The position numbers and the translations under genes were made by a program. From positions 310,001 through 374,000 of the forward strand of contig NZ_AUND01000034.1 in assembly GCF_000714535.1 (NCBI RefSeq): a stretch of 64,000 nt of DNA, written 5' to 3'. Source of the DNA: Thioclava pacifica DSM 10166. GTDB taxonomy: Bacteria > Pseudomonadota > Alphaproteobacteria > Rhodobacterales > Rhodobacteraceae. The number at the start of each line of letters is the position of its first letter. Positions within the stretch are counted from its first letter, which is position 1. The notes under the pieces were generated by a model, which was given only the letters and a program-made list of their open reading frames with translations, ran no database searches and was not told where the DNA came from. Shown piece by piece: positions 7,878 to 17,103 of the stretch.

Positions 7878-9518
7878 TTAGCTGTCCTGCGTCGCCAATT
7901 CCACCCCGGCCTGCTCAAGCGCGTGAAACAGGATCGCATCCCGCCCATAGACATCCCGGCGATATTCGACATGGCCCGAGGCCGTCGGCCAGGCGGTGTA
8001 ATATACCAGATGCACCGGCACGGGCTTTTTCAGCGGCACGGTCGTCTCGCGCCCGGTGTTCAGGATCCGCTTGAACTCGGCCTGCGGATCGTTGGTCTGC
8101 GCCCCCAGCAGCACATAGGCCAGATCAAAAGGCTGGCCCACACGGATACAGCCATGGCTGAAAGCCCGCGTTTCCTTCTGGAACAGAGATTTCGAGGGCG
8201 TGTCGTGCAGGTAAATGTTCCACTGGTTCGGGAAAAGGAACTTTACCAGCCCAAGTGCATTGCGGTTCGAGGGCGGCTGTTTCATCGCGAAGGGGAAATT
8301 ACGGGCCGTATAGGCCGAGAAATCCACCGCGCCACGCGGCACGACGCGCCCGCGCGAGTCGATGATCTGCAACTGACCGGCCGCATTGGGATTGCGTTTG
8401 AGCTGCGGCAGATATTCCTTCGTGACGATCGAGCGCGGAACGTTCCAGGTCGGGTTGATCACCATCATCTCCATCTGATCGGAGAATTCGGGCGTGCGCC
8501 GGTCGGGATTGTTCTGCCCCACCACCGTCACCGAGCGGAAGGTCGTCTTGCCGTCATCGATTACCCGGACCGAGAAATCGGTGATGTTGACCCAGATGTA
8601 GCGACCCGTGAAATCGGTGCCGTTCATCCAGCGCAGCCGTTCGAGCGCGACGAGGATGGACTGCATCCGCTCCTCGGGCGAGCGGTTCAGTTCCGTCAGC
8701 GTTCCCGAACCGGCGATCCCGTCCGGGCTCAGCCCCTGATCGGCCTGGAAGGCCTGCACGGCTTTCTGGATATCGCCGTCATAGCTCGCAGTGGCGGACC
8801 GCCCGAGATACCCCATCGCCTGAAGACGATCGCGCAGCGCGATCACAGCCTCCCCGGTATCACCGGGCTCAAGCTTTTTGCCGGGCACGGTTGGCCCCCA
8901 GCCGCCTGCCGCGACCTGCGCCGCAAGATCGAGCCGCGCCTTGATCAGTTGGGCATATTGCGGCATCTGCGGCGCCAGTTCGCGCAGGAAGAGCGCGGGA
9001 TTTCCAGACGCCGCAAATTGGGTGATACGCACCTGCGGATCGGTGCGATGCGGCTCGCGTTTGATATCCGAGATCACCTCATGCGGCTCGAGCACCCCGT
9101 GCGACACGTCATGGGCATAATCGAGAAAGACCTTGCTCAGCTTGACCTCGAGAAGCCCGCGTTGGCGCTCGGATTGCACGGCGGAAAAATCGGCGCGCAG
9201 CGCGTCCGGGGCGTAATGGGACTTGGGCAGGCCTTGCAGATCCGCCAGATCGAGCGCGCGCAGGAAGGCCGCTCGACGCGGCGCGTCGGCCTCCGAAGTC
9301 CAGATCGGGCGATAATCACGGGCCGCATAAAACGCAGCCAGCGCGGGCGTATCCGACGCCGCCTCCGCAACGGCCTGGGTGAAGCCCGACAGCTCGACTC
9401 CGGTCAGCGGCGACATCGCCCCCTGCGCGGCGATCTGCGCCGTCCCCTGCGCCTCGGCCGCGACAGCCAGCCCCGTCAGCGACAACGCCAGACCCACCGA
9501 TCGGAAAAACACCGTCAT
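7878..9518 (-). CDS. Murein L,D-transpeptidase (YcbB/LdtD-type)
   Basis: A 546-residue periplasmic protein. It has an N-terminal signal peptide (about 1-24), a scaffold domain, a peptidoglycan-binding domain (about 212-270, GDTGEAVIALRDRLQAMGYL) and a YkuD catalytic domain with SHGCIRVGQPFDLA carrying the nucleophilic Cys. It forms 3-3 crosslinks in peptidoglycan or anchors proteins to it. The ATG at 9518 has AGGTGG six bases upstream; the GTG at 9524 is the other option. It heads the operon with lpxD, acp and KAS (gap of 50 bp). A YcbK-like gene is divergent, recalling the ycbB-ycbK pairing in E. coli. Confidence 0.9.
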   Translation of the reverse strand: MTVFFRSVGLALSLTGLAVAAEAQGTAQIAAQGAMSPLTGVELSGFTQAVAEAASDTPALAAFYAARDYRPIWTSEADAPRRAAFLRALDLADLQGLPKSHYAPDALRADFSAVQSERQRGLLEVKLSKVFLDYAHDVSHGVLEPHEVISDIKREPHRTDPQVRITQFAASGNPALFLRELAPQMPQYAQLIKARLDLAAQVAAGGWGPTVPGKKLEPGDTGEAVIALRDRLQAMGYLGRSATASYDGDIQKAVQAFQADQGLSPDGIAGSGTLTELNRSPEERMQSILVALERLRWMNGTDFTGRYIWVNITDFSVRVIDDGKTTFRSVTVVGQNNPDRRTPEFSDQMEMMVINPTWNVPRSIVTKEYLPQLKRNPNAAGQLQIIDSRGRVVPRGAVDFSAYTARNFPFAMKQPPSNRNALGLVKFLFPNQWNIYLHDTPSKSLFQKETRAFSHGCIRVGQPFDLAYVLLGAQTNDPQAEFKRILNTGRETTVPLKKPVPVHLVYYTAWPTASGHVEYRRDVYGRDAILFHALEQAGVELATQDS

Positions 9519-9861
9519 CAACACCCACCTGCACCCAGTCTAAAATCACCCCCCAGAGTTTCCAGACTTCGCCCGCGCTGTCCAGAAAAGCTTTGGCAGC
9601 ATTAGCCCTTACCCACGAGGTCAATCGAAAGATCAGCCGAGAGATGCAGCGCCGCAACATCCCCCACGAGCGGAAAACGCCACCAAAACGAGCAGATTCT
9701 TGCCGATTTTCCGGGCAAACGCCCTCCTGCGGCAAATCGATTCTTTATCCACACCCGCCGCTATGCAATAACAATGGCAAGTTTTGGGGTAACAAGTCGA
9801 TGTAGCTGCCCGGTACAGGGCGGAAGAAAATCGAGAGACAGGCGAACACAGGATTTTTGCG
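9519..9861. promoter_or_regulatory. Divergent promoter region, transpeptidase / DUF882 gene
   Basis: About 340 bp serving two divergent envelope genes. It contains one perfect DnaA-type box (TTATCCACA, 9745-9753) but no cluster of them. No reading frame with a ribosome-binding site was found inside. Confidence 0.4.
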
Positions 9862-10416
9862 ATGACGACGATCTCCCGGCGTGGCCTTCTGGGTGCATTT
9901 GCCGCGACCATGGTGACGGCAGCGCCGACCATGAGTAACGCTTTCGGTCTTCTCAAAGGCGCAGGCGATATCCGACGGATCCGGATGTATAACGGCCGCA
10001 CCGGCGAAAGCCTCGACACCGTCTACTGGATCGAAGGCGATTACGTTCAGGAAGCCCTGAAAGAGATCTCCTACTTCGCCCGCGACTGGCGCACGAACCA
10101 GGTCAAGACCATCGACCCCCGAACCATCGACATCGCGGCTGCCGCTCACAACCTGATGGATGTGCATGAGCCCTACATGCTGCTCTCGGGTTACCGCTCG
10201 CCGAAGACCAATGCGATGTTGCGCTCGCACTCGAAAGGTGTGGCGAAGAACTCGCTTCACATGCAGGGCCAGGCCACGGACCTGCGCCTGAAGTCGCGCT
10301 CGGTGAGCCAGATGTTCAAGGCCGCGAGCGCCTGCCACGCCGGCGGCGTTGGCAAATACTCGCGCTCCAACTTCGTCCATATGGATTGCGGCCCGGTGCG
10401 TCACTGGGGCGCCTGA
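9862..10416 (+). CDS. DUF882/YcbK-like peptidase M15-fold protein, Tat-exported
   Basis: A 184-residue protein. The Tat signal is TTISRRGLLGAFAATM (twin Arg at 6-7). The rest is the DUF882 (M15A-like) domain, with zinc-site residues in SLHMQGQATDLRL and NFVHMDCGPVRHWG. The fold is that of D,D- or L,D-carboxypeptidases acting on murein peptides. Export by Tat suggests folding with metal before translocation. It is divergent from the L,D-transpeptidase gene, supporting a joint role in peptidoglycan remodelling. Confidence 0.87.
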   Translation: MTTISRRGLLGAFAATMVTAAPTMSNAFGLLKGAGDIRRIRMYNGRTGESLDTVYWIEGDYVQEALKEISYFARDWRTNQVKTIDPRTIDIAAAAHNLMDVHEPYMLLSGYRSPKTNAMLRSHSKGVAKNSLHMQGQATDLRLKSRSVSQMFKAASACHAGGVGKYSRSNFVHMDCGPVRHWGA

Positions 10417-10441
10417 TCGGCCCGATCACCGCTTTCGAACC

Positions 10442-10471
10442 AGCGCCGCCCTCGGGCGGCGCTTTCTTTTT
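10442..10471 (+). terminator. Terminator of the DUF882 gene
   Basis: AGCGCCGCCC pairs with GGGCGGCGCT around a short loop, followed by TTCTTTTTC. Confidence 0.85.
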
Positions 10472-10483
10472 CAGCCTCCGGCA

Positions 10484-10509
10484 GAGGGGGCCACGCCCCC
10501 TGCCCCCAT
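10484..10509. repeat. G/C palindrome
   Basis: GGCAGAGGGGGC and GCCCCCTGCC are separated by a few bases. It resembles the GGGGGCAGAGCCCCC-type intergenic sequences common in Rhodobacteraceae and related to the one at 17020-17036. Confidence 0.4.
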
Positions 10510-10557
10510 TTGAACGCGGGACCGTCCGTTAACAGGGCAGAGTTTGCCGTCGACATG

Positions 10558-10588
10558 AAAAAGCCGGCGCACCGGTGCGCCGGCTTTT
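10558..10588 (-). terminator. Terminator of the DUF1236 gene
   Basis: Near-perfect palindrome AAAGCCGGCGCACC / GGTGCGCCGGCTTT, with five T on the minus strand after the stem. It lies 19 bp beyond the stop at 10607. Confidence 0.88.
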
Positions 10589-10606
10589 CCTCGCCGTGTC
10601 GTTCCG

Positions 10607-11305
10607 TTACGAGGCCGGCACGACATAGACGACCGCGCGGGTGTCGGGGTTCACGAAGACCGTCTCGTCATTGATGTTGACATAGGCATAGGTGCTTTCG
10701 GGCACCGGAGTCAAAGTCACAACGTCCGGCACGATCACACCAGGTTTGAGGTCACCCGTCAGATAGACCGGCGCCACGGGGTGTTTCTCAACCCAGGTGA
10801 TCGTCGCCGGTTCGGGTTTCGCCGCGGCCCCGATCGAGGCCGAACCAACGAGCGCACCGATCACAGCGCCGACCGGGCCACCCAGAGCCGCACCGGCCGC
10901 GCCACCGGCGGCAGCGCCCGCCACTGCGGCGGTTGCCTGACCATCCTTGTTGGCCGTGTCGGCAGGCACCTCAATCTGTTTGATCGTCACCGTCTGCGGC
11001 GGGCTCGAGAGCAGCGCGACCTGACCGTCGACCATTACCCCGAGTGCCGCAGCCGGAGCCCAGCCGGGCTGCCCGTCGACGCTGACCTTGCAGGTAATGC
11101 CATCGGGCAGACAGCCATCAACCATCACGGTCGAGCCGGCCTCAACAGTCTCGATGACCGCGGATTGTGCCGCCGCACCGGAATGGAGCTCAAACGCGCC
11201 TTGCGCAGTCGCCATCAGCGGCGGATTGGCTTCGGCGAAAGCCGTGCCGGTGAGAAAGGTCGTGCTGGCCGCAGCCGCGAGAATGATACCGAGTTTACGG
11301 GTCAT
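10607..11305 (-). CDS. Secreted SH3-like / DUF1236 protein with glycine zipper
   Basis: A 232-residue exported protein. Residues 1-24 form a signal peptide (ending TAFA). An SH3-like segment (about 30-90, with CLPDGITCKV) precedes a Gly/Ala zipper (AGAAAGGAAGAALGGPVG), and DUF1236 repeats form the C-terminus (VVTLTPVPESTYAYVNINDE, then VFVNPDTRAVVYVV). The zipper suggests insertion in or packing against a membrane; the SH3-like part may touch peptidoglycan. The ATG at 11305 follows GGAGGA. The exact role is unknown. Confidence 0.75.
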   Translation of the reverse strand: MTRKLGIILAAAASTTFLTGTAFAEANPPLMATAQGAFELHSGAAAQSAVIETVEAGSTVMVDGCLPDGITCKVSVDGQPGWAPAAALGVMVDGQVALLSSPPQTVTIKQIEVPADTANKDGQATAAVAGAAAGGAAGAALGGPVGAVIGALVGSASIGAAAKPEPATITWVEKHPVAPVYLTGDLKPGVIVPDVVTLTPVPESTYAYVNINDETVFVNPDTRAVVYVVPAS

Positions 11306-11459
11306 GGAATTTCCTCCGTTTCTACCCTGACCGCCAATGAGGGCGATCTCTCTCCGTCTGTGGGGGTCGAAATGAAGACGGGCCCGGATCCGTTCCTCAG
11401 AAACGCGATCACGAGCCCGTGAAGAGCGGGGTGACTTCCAAGCCCCGGCGTCTATCCGC

Positions 11460-12581
11460 TTATTCGGCGGCCGCCTGTTCCGCCTCGATCTGGGCGGCCT
11501 TTTTCTCAACAAGTTCAACGATATGGTCGATCATCTGATCATTCGAGAGCTTATGATCCTGCTTGCCTGCGAGGTAAACCATGCCCGATCCGGCCCCGCC
11601 GCCAGTGAACCCGATATCGGTCATCAAAGCCTCGCCCGGCCCATTCACCACGCAGCCGATGATCGAGAGGCTCATCGGGGTCTTGATATGTTCGAGCCTT
11701 TTTTCCAGCGCCTCGACGGTCTTGATCACGTCGAAGCCCTGACGCGCGCAGGAGGGGCAGGAGATGATCTGCACGCCGCGGGTGCGCAGGCCCAGCGATT
11801 TGAGGATCTCGAAGCCGACCTTCACCTCTTCGACCGGATCGGCCGAAAGCGAGACGCGCAGCGTGTCGCCGATCCCCATCCAGAGCAGGTTCCCGAGCCC
11901 GATCGCGGATTTCACCGTGCCCGCCATCAGCCCGCCCGCCTCGGTAATGCCGAGGTGGATCGGTGCATCGGTGGCCTCGGCGATGCCCTGATAGGCGGCG
12001 GCGGCAAGGAACACGTCCGACGCCTTCACCGAGATCTTGTATTCTTGGAAGTCGTGATCCTCGAGGATGCGGATATGGTCCATCGCGCTCTCGACCATCG
12101 CCTCGGGGCAGGGCTCGCCGTATTTCTCGAGCAGGTGCTTCTCGAGGCTCCCAGCATTCACGCCGATGCGGATCGAACAGCCGTGATCCTTTGCGGCGCG
12201 CACAACCTCGGCCACGCGCTTCTCGTCGCCGATATTGCCGGGGTTGATGCGCAGGCAGGCCGCACCCGCCTCGGCCGCCTCGATGGCGCGTTTGTAGTGG
12301 AAATGGATGTCGGCCACGATCGGCACGGGGCTTTCGCGGCAGATTTCCTTCAGCGCGCGGGTGCTGGCCTCATCCGGCGTCGAGACGCGCACGATATCGG
12401 CGCCCACATCGGCCGCGCGGATCACCTGATCGAGCGTCGCGCGCACATCCGAGCTGTCGGTATTGGTCATCGTCTGCACCGAGATCGGCGCATCGCCCCC
12501 GACCGGCACATTGCCGACCATGATCTGACGGGATTTGCGGCGGTAGATATTGCGCCACGGGCGGACCGGGTTGAGAGACAT
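11460..12581 (-). CDS. ispG: 4-hydroxy-3-methylbut-2-enyl diphosphate synthase
   Basis: A 373-residue enzyme of the non-mevalonate isoprenoid pathway. It reduces methylerythritol cyclodiphosphate to HMBPP with a 4Fe-4S cluster. The cluster cysteines are in [11 protein letters not shown] and [12 protein letters not shown]. The N-terminal TIM barrel shows [19 protein letters not shown]. The ATG at 12581 has GGAG upstream; the longer frame to 12722 lacks support. It lies just downstream of rodZ, an order shared with E. coli. A small hairpin (12624-12646) lies in the 100-bp gap and might tune readthrough. Confidence 0.96.
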   Translation of the reverse strand: MSLNPVRPWRNIYRRKSRQIMVGNVPVGGDAPISVQTMTNTDSSDVRATLDQVIRAADVGADIVRVSTPDEASTRALKEICRESPVPIVADIHFHYKRAIEAAEAGAACLRINPGNIGDEKRVAEVVRAAKDHGCSIRIGVNAGSLEKHLLEKYGEPCPEAMVESAMDHIRILEDHDFQEYKISVKASDVFLAAAAYQGIAEATDAPIHLGITEAGGLMAGTVKSAIGLGNLLWMGIGDTLRVSLSADPVEEVKVGFEILKSLGLRTRGVQIISCPSCARQGFDVIKTVEALEKRLEHIKTPMSLSIIGCVVNGPGEALMTDIGFTGGGAGSGMVYLAGKQDHKLSNDQMIDHIVELVEKKAAQIEAEQAAAE

Positions 12582-12681
12582 CGTGAACGCTCCTTCGCGG
12601 GTTTCGCCCCTCTGATAGGCGAAGGCCCGCTGCTGTGCAACGGGCCGGGCTGGATCGTGACTGCGACCGAATGGGTCGGGC

Positions 12682-13935
12682 TTATTGCTGATCGGCGGCG
12701 GGGGCTGCGGTATCGCCCGCATCGGCCACGGCGATCATCTTCGCCAGATCCTTGTCCTGGTTGAGATCGGCCACCGGGTAGCTCTCATCGAGATGTTCGG
12801 GCGAGAGGGCGATGTTCTTTGTCACTTCGCCGCGCTTGCCGACCGGACCATGGGTCACACCGTTGACCGCGAAATAGATCGCGCCGGATTCGCCGGTCCG
12901 CATCGTCGCTGGTTCTTCAAGCTTGGGCAGCACGTAGCGTTCGCCCGCATCCATGACCTTCTCGAAGATGGTCGAACCATCGGCCGAGTTGATCCGCACC
13001 CAGGACGGGCGCACCGCCATCACGACGACCTCGGGCTTGTCCGCGCCGAGCGCCTTGGCGACGGCAGATTGGATCGAGTTTTCCGGGCCTGCCGCCGAGG
13101 CAATCTGCGGCGCGGCGGGGCTTGCCGAGGTCAGCGTGGCGAGGCTCGGGGTCAGCGCCGGAGCCGCGGCCCCGATGCCCGTCCCGGCCAGTGCGCCGGT
13201 CGCATTGGGATCAATCGAGGCAATCGGCCCATCGCGCGAGATCAGCACCGGCGCGTCGAGAACCGCCGGACGGTAGATCCGGCTGGTCCGCTCGGGCTGC
13301 GCGATCACCGGCAGCGTGTCATCAGCCTGCGCCATTTGCGGGCCTTCTTCGACCGAGTCGAGCGGATCGAGATCGGCCACAACGCCCGGCGCCTGATCGA
13401 CCGGAGCAAGCTGCACGCGCTGCACCTCTTGCAGAACGGTCCAGCCGCCATAGCCAATGCCGCCCGCGATCAGCGCAAGCACCATCAGCGCACCCACGGC
13501 GCGCGGTTCGATCTTGGCCCAGAGGGATTCCTTCTTCGGCACGAAAGCGGGGTTGGCAAGCGCCTCGGCGACGTCTTTCGGGTGGCGCTGCGGCTTGGGT
13601 CCGGAGGCCGCTTCCGACATGCCATGGGCCGGTGAATAGCCTGCCTCGGCGCAGAAGCGCTGGAACGCCCATTCCGGGTCAAGCCGGAGATAACGCGCAT
13701 AGGACCGGACATAACCGGCGATGAAGGAGGGGGTGTCAAACGCCTCAACATCGCAGCTTTCGATGGCGGCGATATAAGCGGCTTTGATCCGAAGTTCACG
13801 CTGGACGTCGAGGAGCGATTTGGCGAGCGTCGCCCGCTCGCCGCGCATCACATCGCCTAGGCGCAGTTCGAAATCGTCAAACCCTTTGGGTTTGAGTTCA
13901 TCCTGCGTCGAAGGTTTAGCCCTCCGCCCGATCAT
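12682..13935 (-). CDS. rodZ: RodZ-like cell-shape protein (HTH and DUF4115 domains)
   Basis: A 417-residue bitopic membrane protein. The cytoplasmic HTH_25 domain (about 22-100) contains RAAYIAAIE-like and [19 protein letters not shown] segments, which in RodZ bind MreB. A transmembrane helix lies at about 146-165 ([17 protein letters not shown]). A Pro/Ala-rich periplasmic linker leads to a DUF4115 beta domain ([20 protein letters not shown]). It links the MreB cytoskeleton to the elongasome. Being directly upstream of ispG supports the assignment. Confidence 0.9.
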   Translation of the reverse strand: MIGRRAKPSTQDELKPKGFDDFELRLGDVMRGERATLAKSLLDVQRELRIKAAYIAAIESCDVEAFDTPSFIAGYVRSYARYLRLDPEWAFQRFCAEAGYSPAHGMSEAASGPKPQRHPKDVAEALANPAFVPKKESLWAKIEPRAVGALMVLALIAGGIGYGGWTVLQEVQRVQLAPVDQAPGVVADLDPLDSVEEGPQMAQADDTLPVIAQPERTSRIYRPAVLDAPVLISRDGPIASIDPNATGALAGTGIGAAAPALTPSLATLTSASPAAPQIASAAGPENSIQSAVAKALGADKPEVVVMAVRPSWVRINSADGSTIFEKVMDAGERYVLPKLEEPATMRTGESGAIYFAVNGVTHGPVGKRGEVTKNIALSPEHLDESYPVADLNQDKDLAKMIAVADAGDTAAPAADQQ

Positions 13936-14042
13936 GCCGCCTGTCCCTGCCTCTTTTCGCCAGTCTCGATTCGCGGGTGTTACCCGTTTCGATTAACAAA
14001 GACCTATCACAAGCCAGAGAGGCGCGCACGCGCCGATTGAGT

Positions 14043-15272
14043 TCACGCCGAGGCTTCGGCGCGATTTAGCTCACAGCGCGACCAGAGCGCGTCCATGCCC
14101 TTTACGAGCCCGTCGATCATACCAGAATCGTGTACCGGCGACGGGGTAAAGCGCAGACGCTCGGTCCCACGCGGCACGGTCGGGAAGTTGATCGGCTGGA
14201 CGTATACGCCGAACTCTTCGAGCAACATGTCCGAGAGCGCCTTGGTGTGCTTGGGATCGCCGATGATCACCGGCACGATATGCGAGCCGTGATCGATGAT
14301 CGGCATGCCCATGCCCTTCAGGCGCATCTTGAGGATCTTCGCGTGCAGTTGCTGCTTGTCGCGCAGCTCCTGCCCGCCCGCCGTCTTCAGGAAGGCGATC
14401 GAGGCAGCCGCGCCCGCGGCCACCGCCGGCGGCAGCGAGGTGGTGAAGATGAAACCCGGCGCGTAGGAGCGCACCGCGTCCACCATCTTGGCCGAGGCCG
14501 CGATATAGCCGCCGAACACGCCAAACGCCTTGCCCAGCGTGCCGTTGAAAATGTCGATGCGGTGCATCTCGCCCAGCTTCTCGGCGATCCCTGCCCCGCG
14601 CGGGCCATACATACCCACCGCGTGCACCTCGTCGAGATAGGTCAGCGCGTTGAACTCCTCGGCAAGATCGCAAAGCTCCGAGATCGGGCCGAAATCGCCA
14701 TCCATCGAATAGACCGACTCGAAGGCGATCAGTTTGGGTGCTGCCGGATCGTCGGCGGCCAGCAGCTCGCGCAGATGGGCCACATCGTTGTGACGGAAGA
14801 CGCGCTTGGCCCCGCCATTGCGGCGGATGCCCTCGATCATCGAGGCGTGGTTCAGCTCGTCGGAATAGATGATGAGGCCCGGGAACAGCTTCGGCAGCGT
14901 GCTCAGCGTCGCGTCATTGGCGATATAGGCCGAGGAAAAGACCAGCGCGGCCTCTTTGCCGTGCAGATCCGCGATCTCGGCCTCGAGACGCTTGTGATAG
15001 ACGGTCGTGCCCGAGATGTTGCGCGTGCCACCCGAGCCCGCACCGGTGGCGTCGAGCGCCTCGTGCATCGCGTTCAGAACGACCGGGTGCTGACCCATGC
15101 CGAGATAGTCATTGCCGCACCAGATGGTGATGTCCTGCTTCGACCCGTCGGGCTTCGTCCAGACCGCATGCGGGAAATTGCCCTTCTCACGCTCGATGTC
15201 GATAAAGACGCGGTAGCGGCCCTCCTCGTGCAGCTTGCCAATCGCCTGATCGAGTGCGCGGTCGTAATCCAT
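14043..15272 (-). CDS. hemA: 5-aminolevulinate synthase
   Basis: A 409-residue PLP enzyme that condenses glycine and succinyl-CoA to 5-aminolevulinate, the alphaproteobacterial entry to heme and other tetrapyrroles. It starts [20 protein letters not shown], very like Rhodobacter Hem[13 protein letters not shown] and the Schiff-base Lys in [16 protein letters not shown] are present. The ATG at 15272 follows AGGGAAG; longer starts are unlikely. An Fnr box and a RegA-like motif lie upstream, consistent with oxygen control of hemA known in Rhodobacter. Confidence 0.97.
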   Translation of the reverse strand: MDYDRALDQAIGKLHEEGRYRVFIDIEREKGNFPHAVWTKPDGSKQDITIWCGNDYLGMGQHPVVLNAMHEALDATGAGSGGTRNISGTTVYHKRLEAEIADLHGKEAALVFSSAYIANDATLSTLPKLFPGLIIYSDELNHASMIEGIRRNGGAKRVFRHNDVAHLRELLAADDPAAPKLIAFESVYSMDGDFGPISELCDLAEEFNALTYLDEVHAVGMYGPRGAGIAEKLGEMHRIDIFNGTLGKAFGVFGGYIAASAKMVDAVRSYAPGFIFTTSLPPAVAAGAAASIAFLKTAGGQELRDKQQLHAKILKMRLKGMGMPIIDHGSHIVPVIIGDPKHTKALSDMLLEEFGVYVQPINFPTVPRGTERLRFTPSPVHDSGMIDGLVKGMDALWSRCELNRAEASA

Positions 15273-15335
15273 CTCGTGCTTCCCTTGCATGACTGTTCGC
15301 TGGGTCTGCCCTACCGGGCACCACAAAGCTCGACA

Positions 15336-15349
15336 TTGATAAATGTCAA
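15336..15349. promoter_or_regulatory. Fnr-type box upstream of hemA
   Basis: TTGAT-AAAT-GTCAA, one base from the TTGAT-N4-ATCAA FnrL consensus. It is centred about 70 bp before the hemA start. R. sphaeroides hemA is known to be FnrL-controlled, so a functional site is likely. Confidence 0.75.
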
Positions 15350-15364
15350 ATTCCTCTCCCTGAA

Positions 15365-15379
15365 GGGTCAAAATGTCGC
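15365..15379. promoter_or_regulatory. RegA/PrrA-like motif upstream of hemA
   Basis: On the minus strand it reads GCGACATTTTGACCC, which fits 14 of 15 positions of the RegR box GNGRCRTTNNGNCGC as I recall it. It lies 16 bp beyond the Fnr box. Similar GCGACA motifs occur upstream of cyoA and the octaheme gene. Confidence 0.45.
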
Positions 15380-15494
15380 AAAGAGACCTGAAAAGCAAAC
15401 ATTCAGTTTTCACAATCTGTCGCGCCCTCGCGTCACCCCCTCTGGACAGTCCCGCGCGCAGCCCTAGGCTCAGGCCAAAACAAAGGAGGCCTGC

Positions 15495-16871
15495 ATGGCA
15501 CTGAACGAGGTTCTCACGGAAATCGACACTGGCCTAGATGCCGCGATGGAGCGGCTGTTCGAGCTGCTCAAGATCCGCTCGATTTCGACCGACCCCGCCT
15601 ACAAGAGCGAAACCCGCGAGGCCGCCGAATGGCTGGTCAAGGAGTTGGCATCGCTGGGTTTCGAGGCGGAATTGCGCGACACGCCCGGCCATCCGATGGT
15701 GGTCGCGCATTCGAAAGGCGACGGCCCGCGCATCCTGTTCTACGGCCATTATGACGTGCAGCCGGTGGACCCGCTGGAGCTCTGGGACACGCCCCCGTTC
15801 GAGCCCCAGATTCAGGACACGCCGAACGGCAAGGTGATCCGCGGCCGGGGCGCCTCGGACGACAAAGGGCAGCTGATGACCTTCGTCGAGGCCTGCCGCG
15901 CCTACAAGGCCGTGAACGGCGAGCTGCCCGGCAATCTGGTGATCTTCCTCGAGGGTGAGGAAGAATCGGGTTCTCCTTCGCTTGTGCCCTTCATGAAGGA
16001 CAACGCCGAGGAGCTGACCTGCGATCTGGCCCTGATCTGCGACACCTCGATGGTCTCGCCCGGCGTGCCCTCGATCGCGGGCTCGTTGCGCGGGATGCTG
16101 AAAGACGAATTCACACTCCACGGACCGCGCATCGACCTGCATTCGGGCCATTACGGCGGCCCCGCGCTGAACCCGCTGCGCGAGATTTCCAAGATCATTG
16201 CGAGCTTCCATGACGAAGAGGGCCGCGTCGCCGTCGAAGGCTTCTACGAGGGCGTGCATGAAGTTCCTCCCGAACAGCTCGAAGCGTGGAAGACCTGCGG
16301 TTTCGACGAGAAGGAGTATCTCGCCCACGCCGGCATGACCGTCGCGCATGGCGAAAAAGGTTACACCACACTCGAACAGCAATGGGCGCGCCCGACGCTC
16401 GAGATCAACGGGCTCTGGGGCGGCTATCAGGGTGCAGGCTCGAAGACCGTGATCCCGGCCGAGGCGCATTGCAAGATCACTTGCCGCCTCGTGGGCGACA
16501 TGGACCCGGCCTATGTCCGCAAAGCCTTGCGCAAACATGTCGAAGACCGCCTGCCCGTCGATGCGACCATCACTTGGGACAATGATCTCGACGGTGCTCC
16601 AGCCTCGGTCATGGACACGTCGCGCCCTGAATTCGAAGCCGCCCGTCAGGCGCTCTCGGATGAATGGAACCGCGAGGCCGTGATCGTCGGCATGGGGGGC
16701 TCGATCCCGATCGGCTATTACTTCAAGTCGATCCTCGGCATGGATGCGATGCTGATCGGCTTCGCCAATGACGACGACGCGATCCACTCGCCCAACGAGA
16801 AATACGACGTGAAAAGCTTCCACAAGGGCATCCGCTCCTGGGCGCGGATTCTCGACCGGATCGCCAAGTAA
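15495..16871 (+). CDS. M20-family metallopeptidase (dipeptidase)
   Basis: A 458-residue cytosolic zinc peptidase of the M20A/ArgE-DapE group, close to dipeptidases of the CNDP type. Zinc and catalytic residues are visible: [21 protein letters not shown], the [11 protein letters not shown] Glu pair, the ICDTS Asp and the final His in [12 protein letters not shown]. The dimerisation domain lies at about 200-330. A ribosome-binding site AAGGAGG precedes the ATG. The gene is monocistronic. Substrate not determinable; dipeptides are the usual ones. Confidence 0.88.
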   Translation: MALNEVLTEIDTGLDAAMERLFELLKIRSISTDPAYKSETREAAEWLVKELASLGFEAELRDTPGHPMVVAHSKGDGPRILFYGHYDVQPVDPLELWDTPPFEPQIQDTPNGKVIRGRGASDDKGQLMTFVEACRAYKAVNGELPGNLVIFLEGEEESGSPSLVPFMKDNAEELTCDLALICDTSMVSPGVPSIAGSLRGMLKDEFTLHGPRIDLHSGHYGGPALNPLREISKIIASFHDEEGRVAVEGFYEGVHEVPPEQLEAWKTCGFDEKEYLAHAGMTVAHGEKGYTTLEQQWARPTLEINGLWGGYQGAGSKTVIPAEAHCKITCRLVGDMDPAYVRKALRKHVEDRLPVDATITWDNDLDGAPASVMDTSRPEFEAARQALSDEWNREAVIVGMGGSIPIGYYFKSILGMDAMLIGFANDDDAIHSPNEKYDVKSFHKGIRSWARILDRIAK

Positions 16872-16882
16872 ATCTCCTCCGG

Positions 16883-16938
16883 GGAGGCGCCTGACACCGA
16901 TTGCTGCGCGACCCGATCGCGCAGCAATCGGCGCCTCC
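16883..16938. repeat. Large hairpin downstream of the M20 peptidase gene
   Basis: A perfect 15-bp stem (16897-16911 with 16917-16931, 5-nt loop) is extended by a 7-bp outer stem (GGAGGCG 16883-16889 with CGCCTCC 16932-16938) across a one-sided bulge. There is no T-run, so this is not a classical intrinsic terminator. It may protect the mRNA 3' end or be a dispersed repeat. Confidence 0.7.
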
Positions 16939-17052
16939 GCGGCATGGCATCCTCAAGACATCGCCTCATCGGCCTTCTTCTTGATCCAAATATCTCGGGG
17001 GAGTCGCGCGAAAGCGCGACGGGGGCAGAGCCCCCCGCCGGGTTCACCAAAA

Positions 17053-17080
17053 AAGGCCCCCGACTTATCGGGGGCCTTTT
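17053..17080. terminator. Bidirectional terminator between the M20 and cytochrome b genes
   Basis: AAGGCCCCCG pairs with CGGGGGCCTT, with T4 on the plus side and T6 on the minus side. It mainly closes the leftward octaheme/cytochrome b operon. A GGGGGCAGAGCCCCC-like palindrome of a common Rhodobacteraceae intergenic type precedes it at about 17020-17036. Confidence 0.85.
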
Positions 17081-17103
17081 CAAATTCTTGCTGTCGAGCG
17101 CGC

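Noticed and set aside
9745-9753. DnaA box (TTATCCACA), possible origin signal
   Set aside because: Only single boxes occur here and at 52740-52748. There is no cluster, AT-rich unwinding region, or dnaA/dnaN/hemE-type neighbours, so no replication origin is claimed.
17020-17036. GGGGGCAGAGCCCCC-type palindrome as a new mobile element
   Set aside because: Short GC palindromes of this type are very common between genes in Rhodobacteraceae. Unlike the 134-bp family it has no defined ends here.
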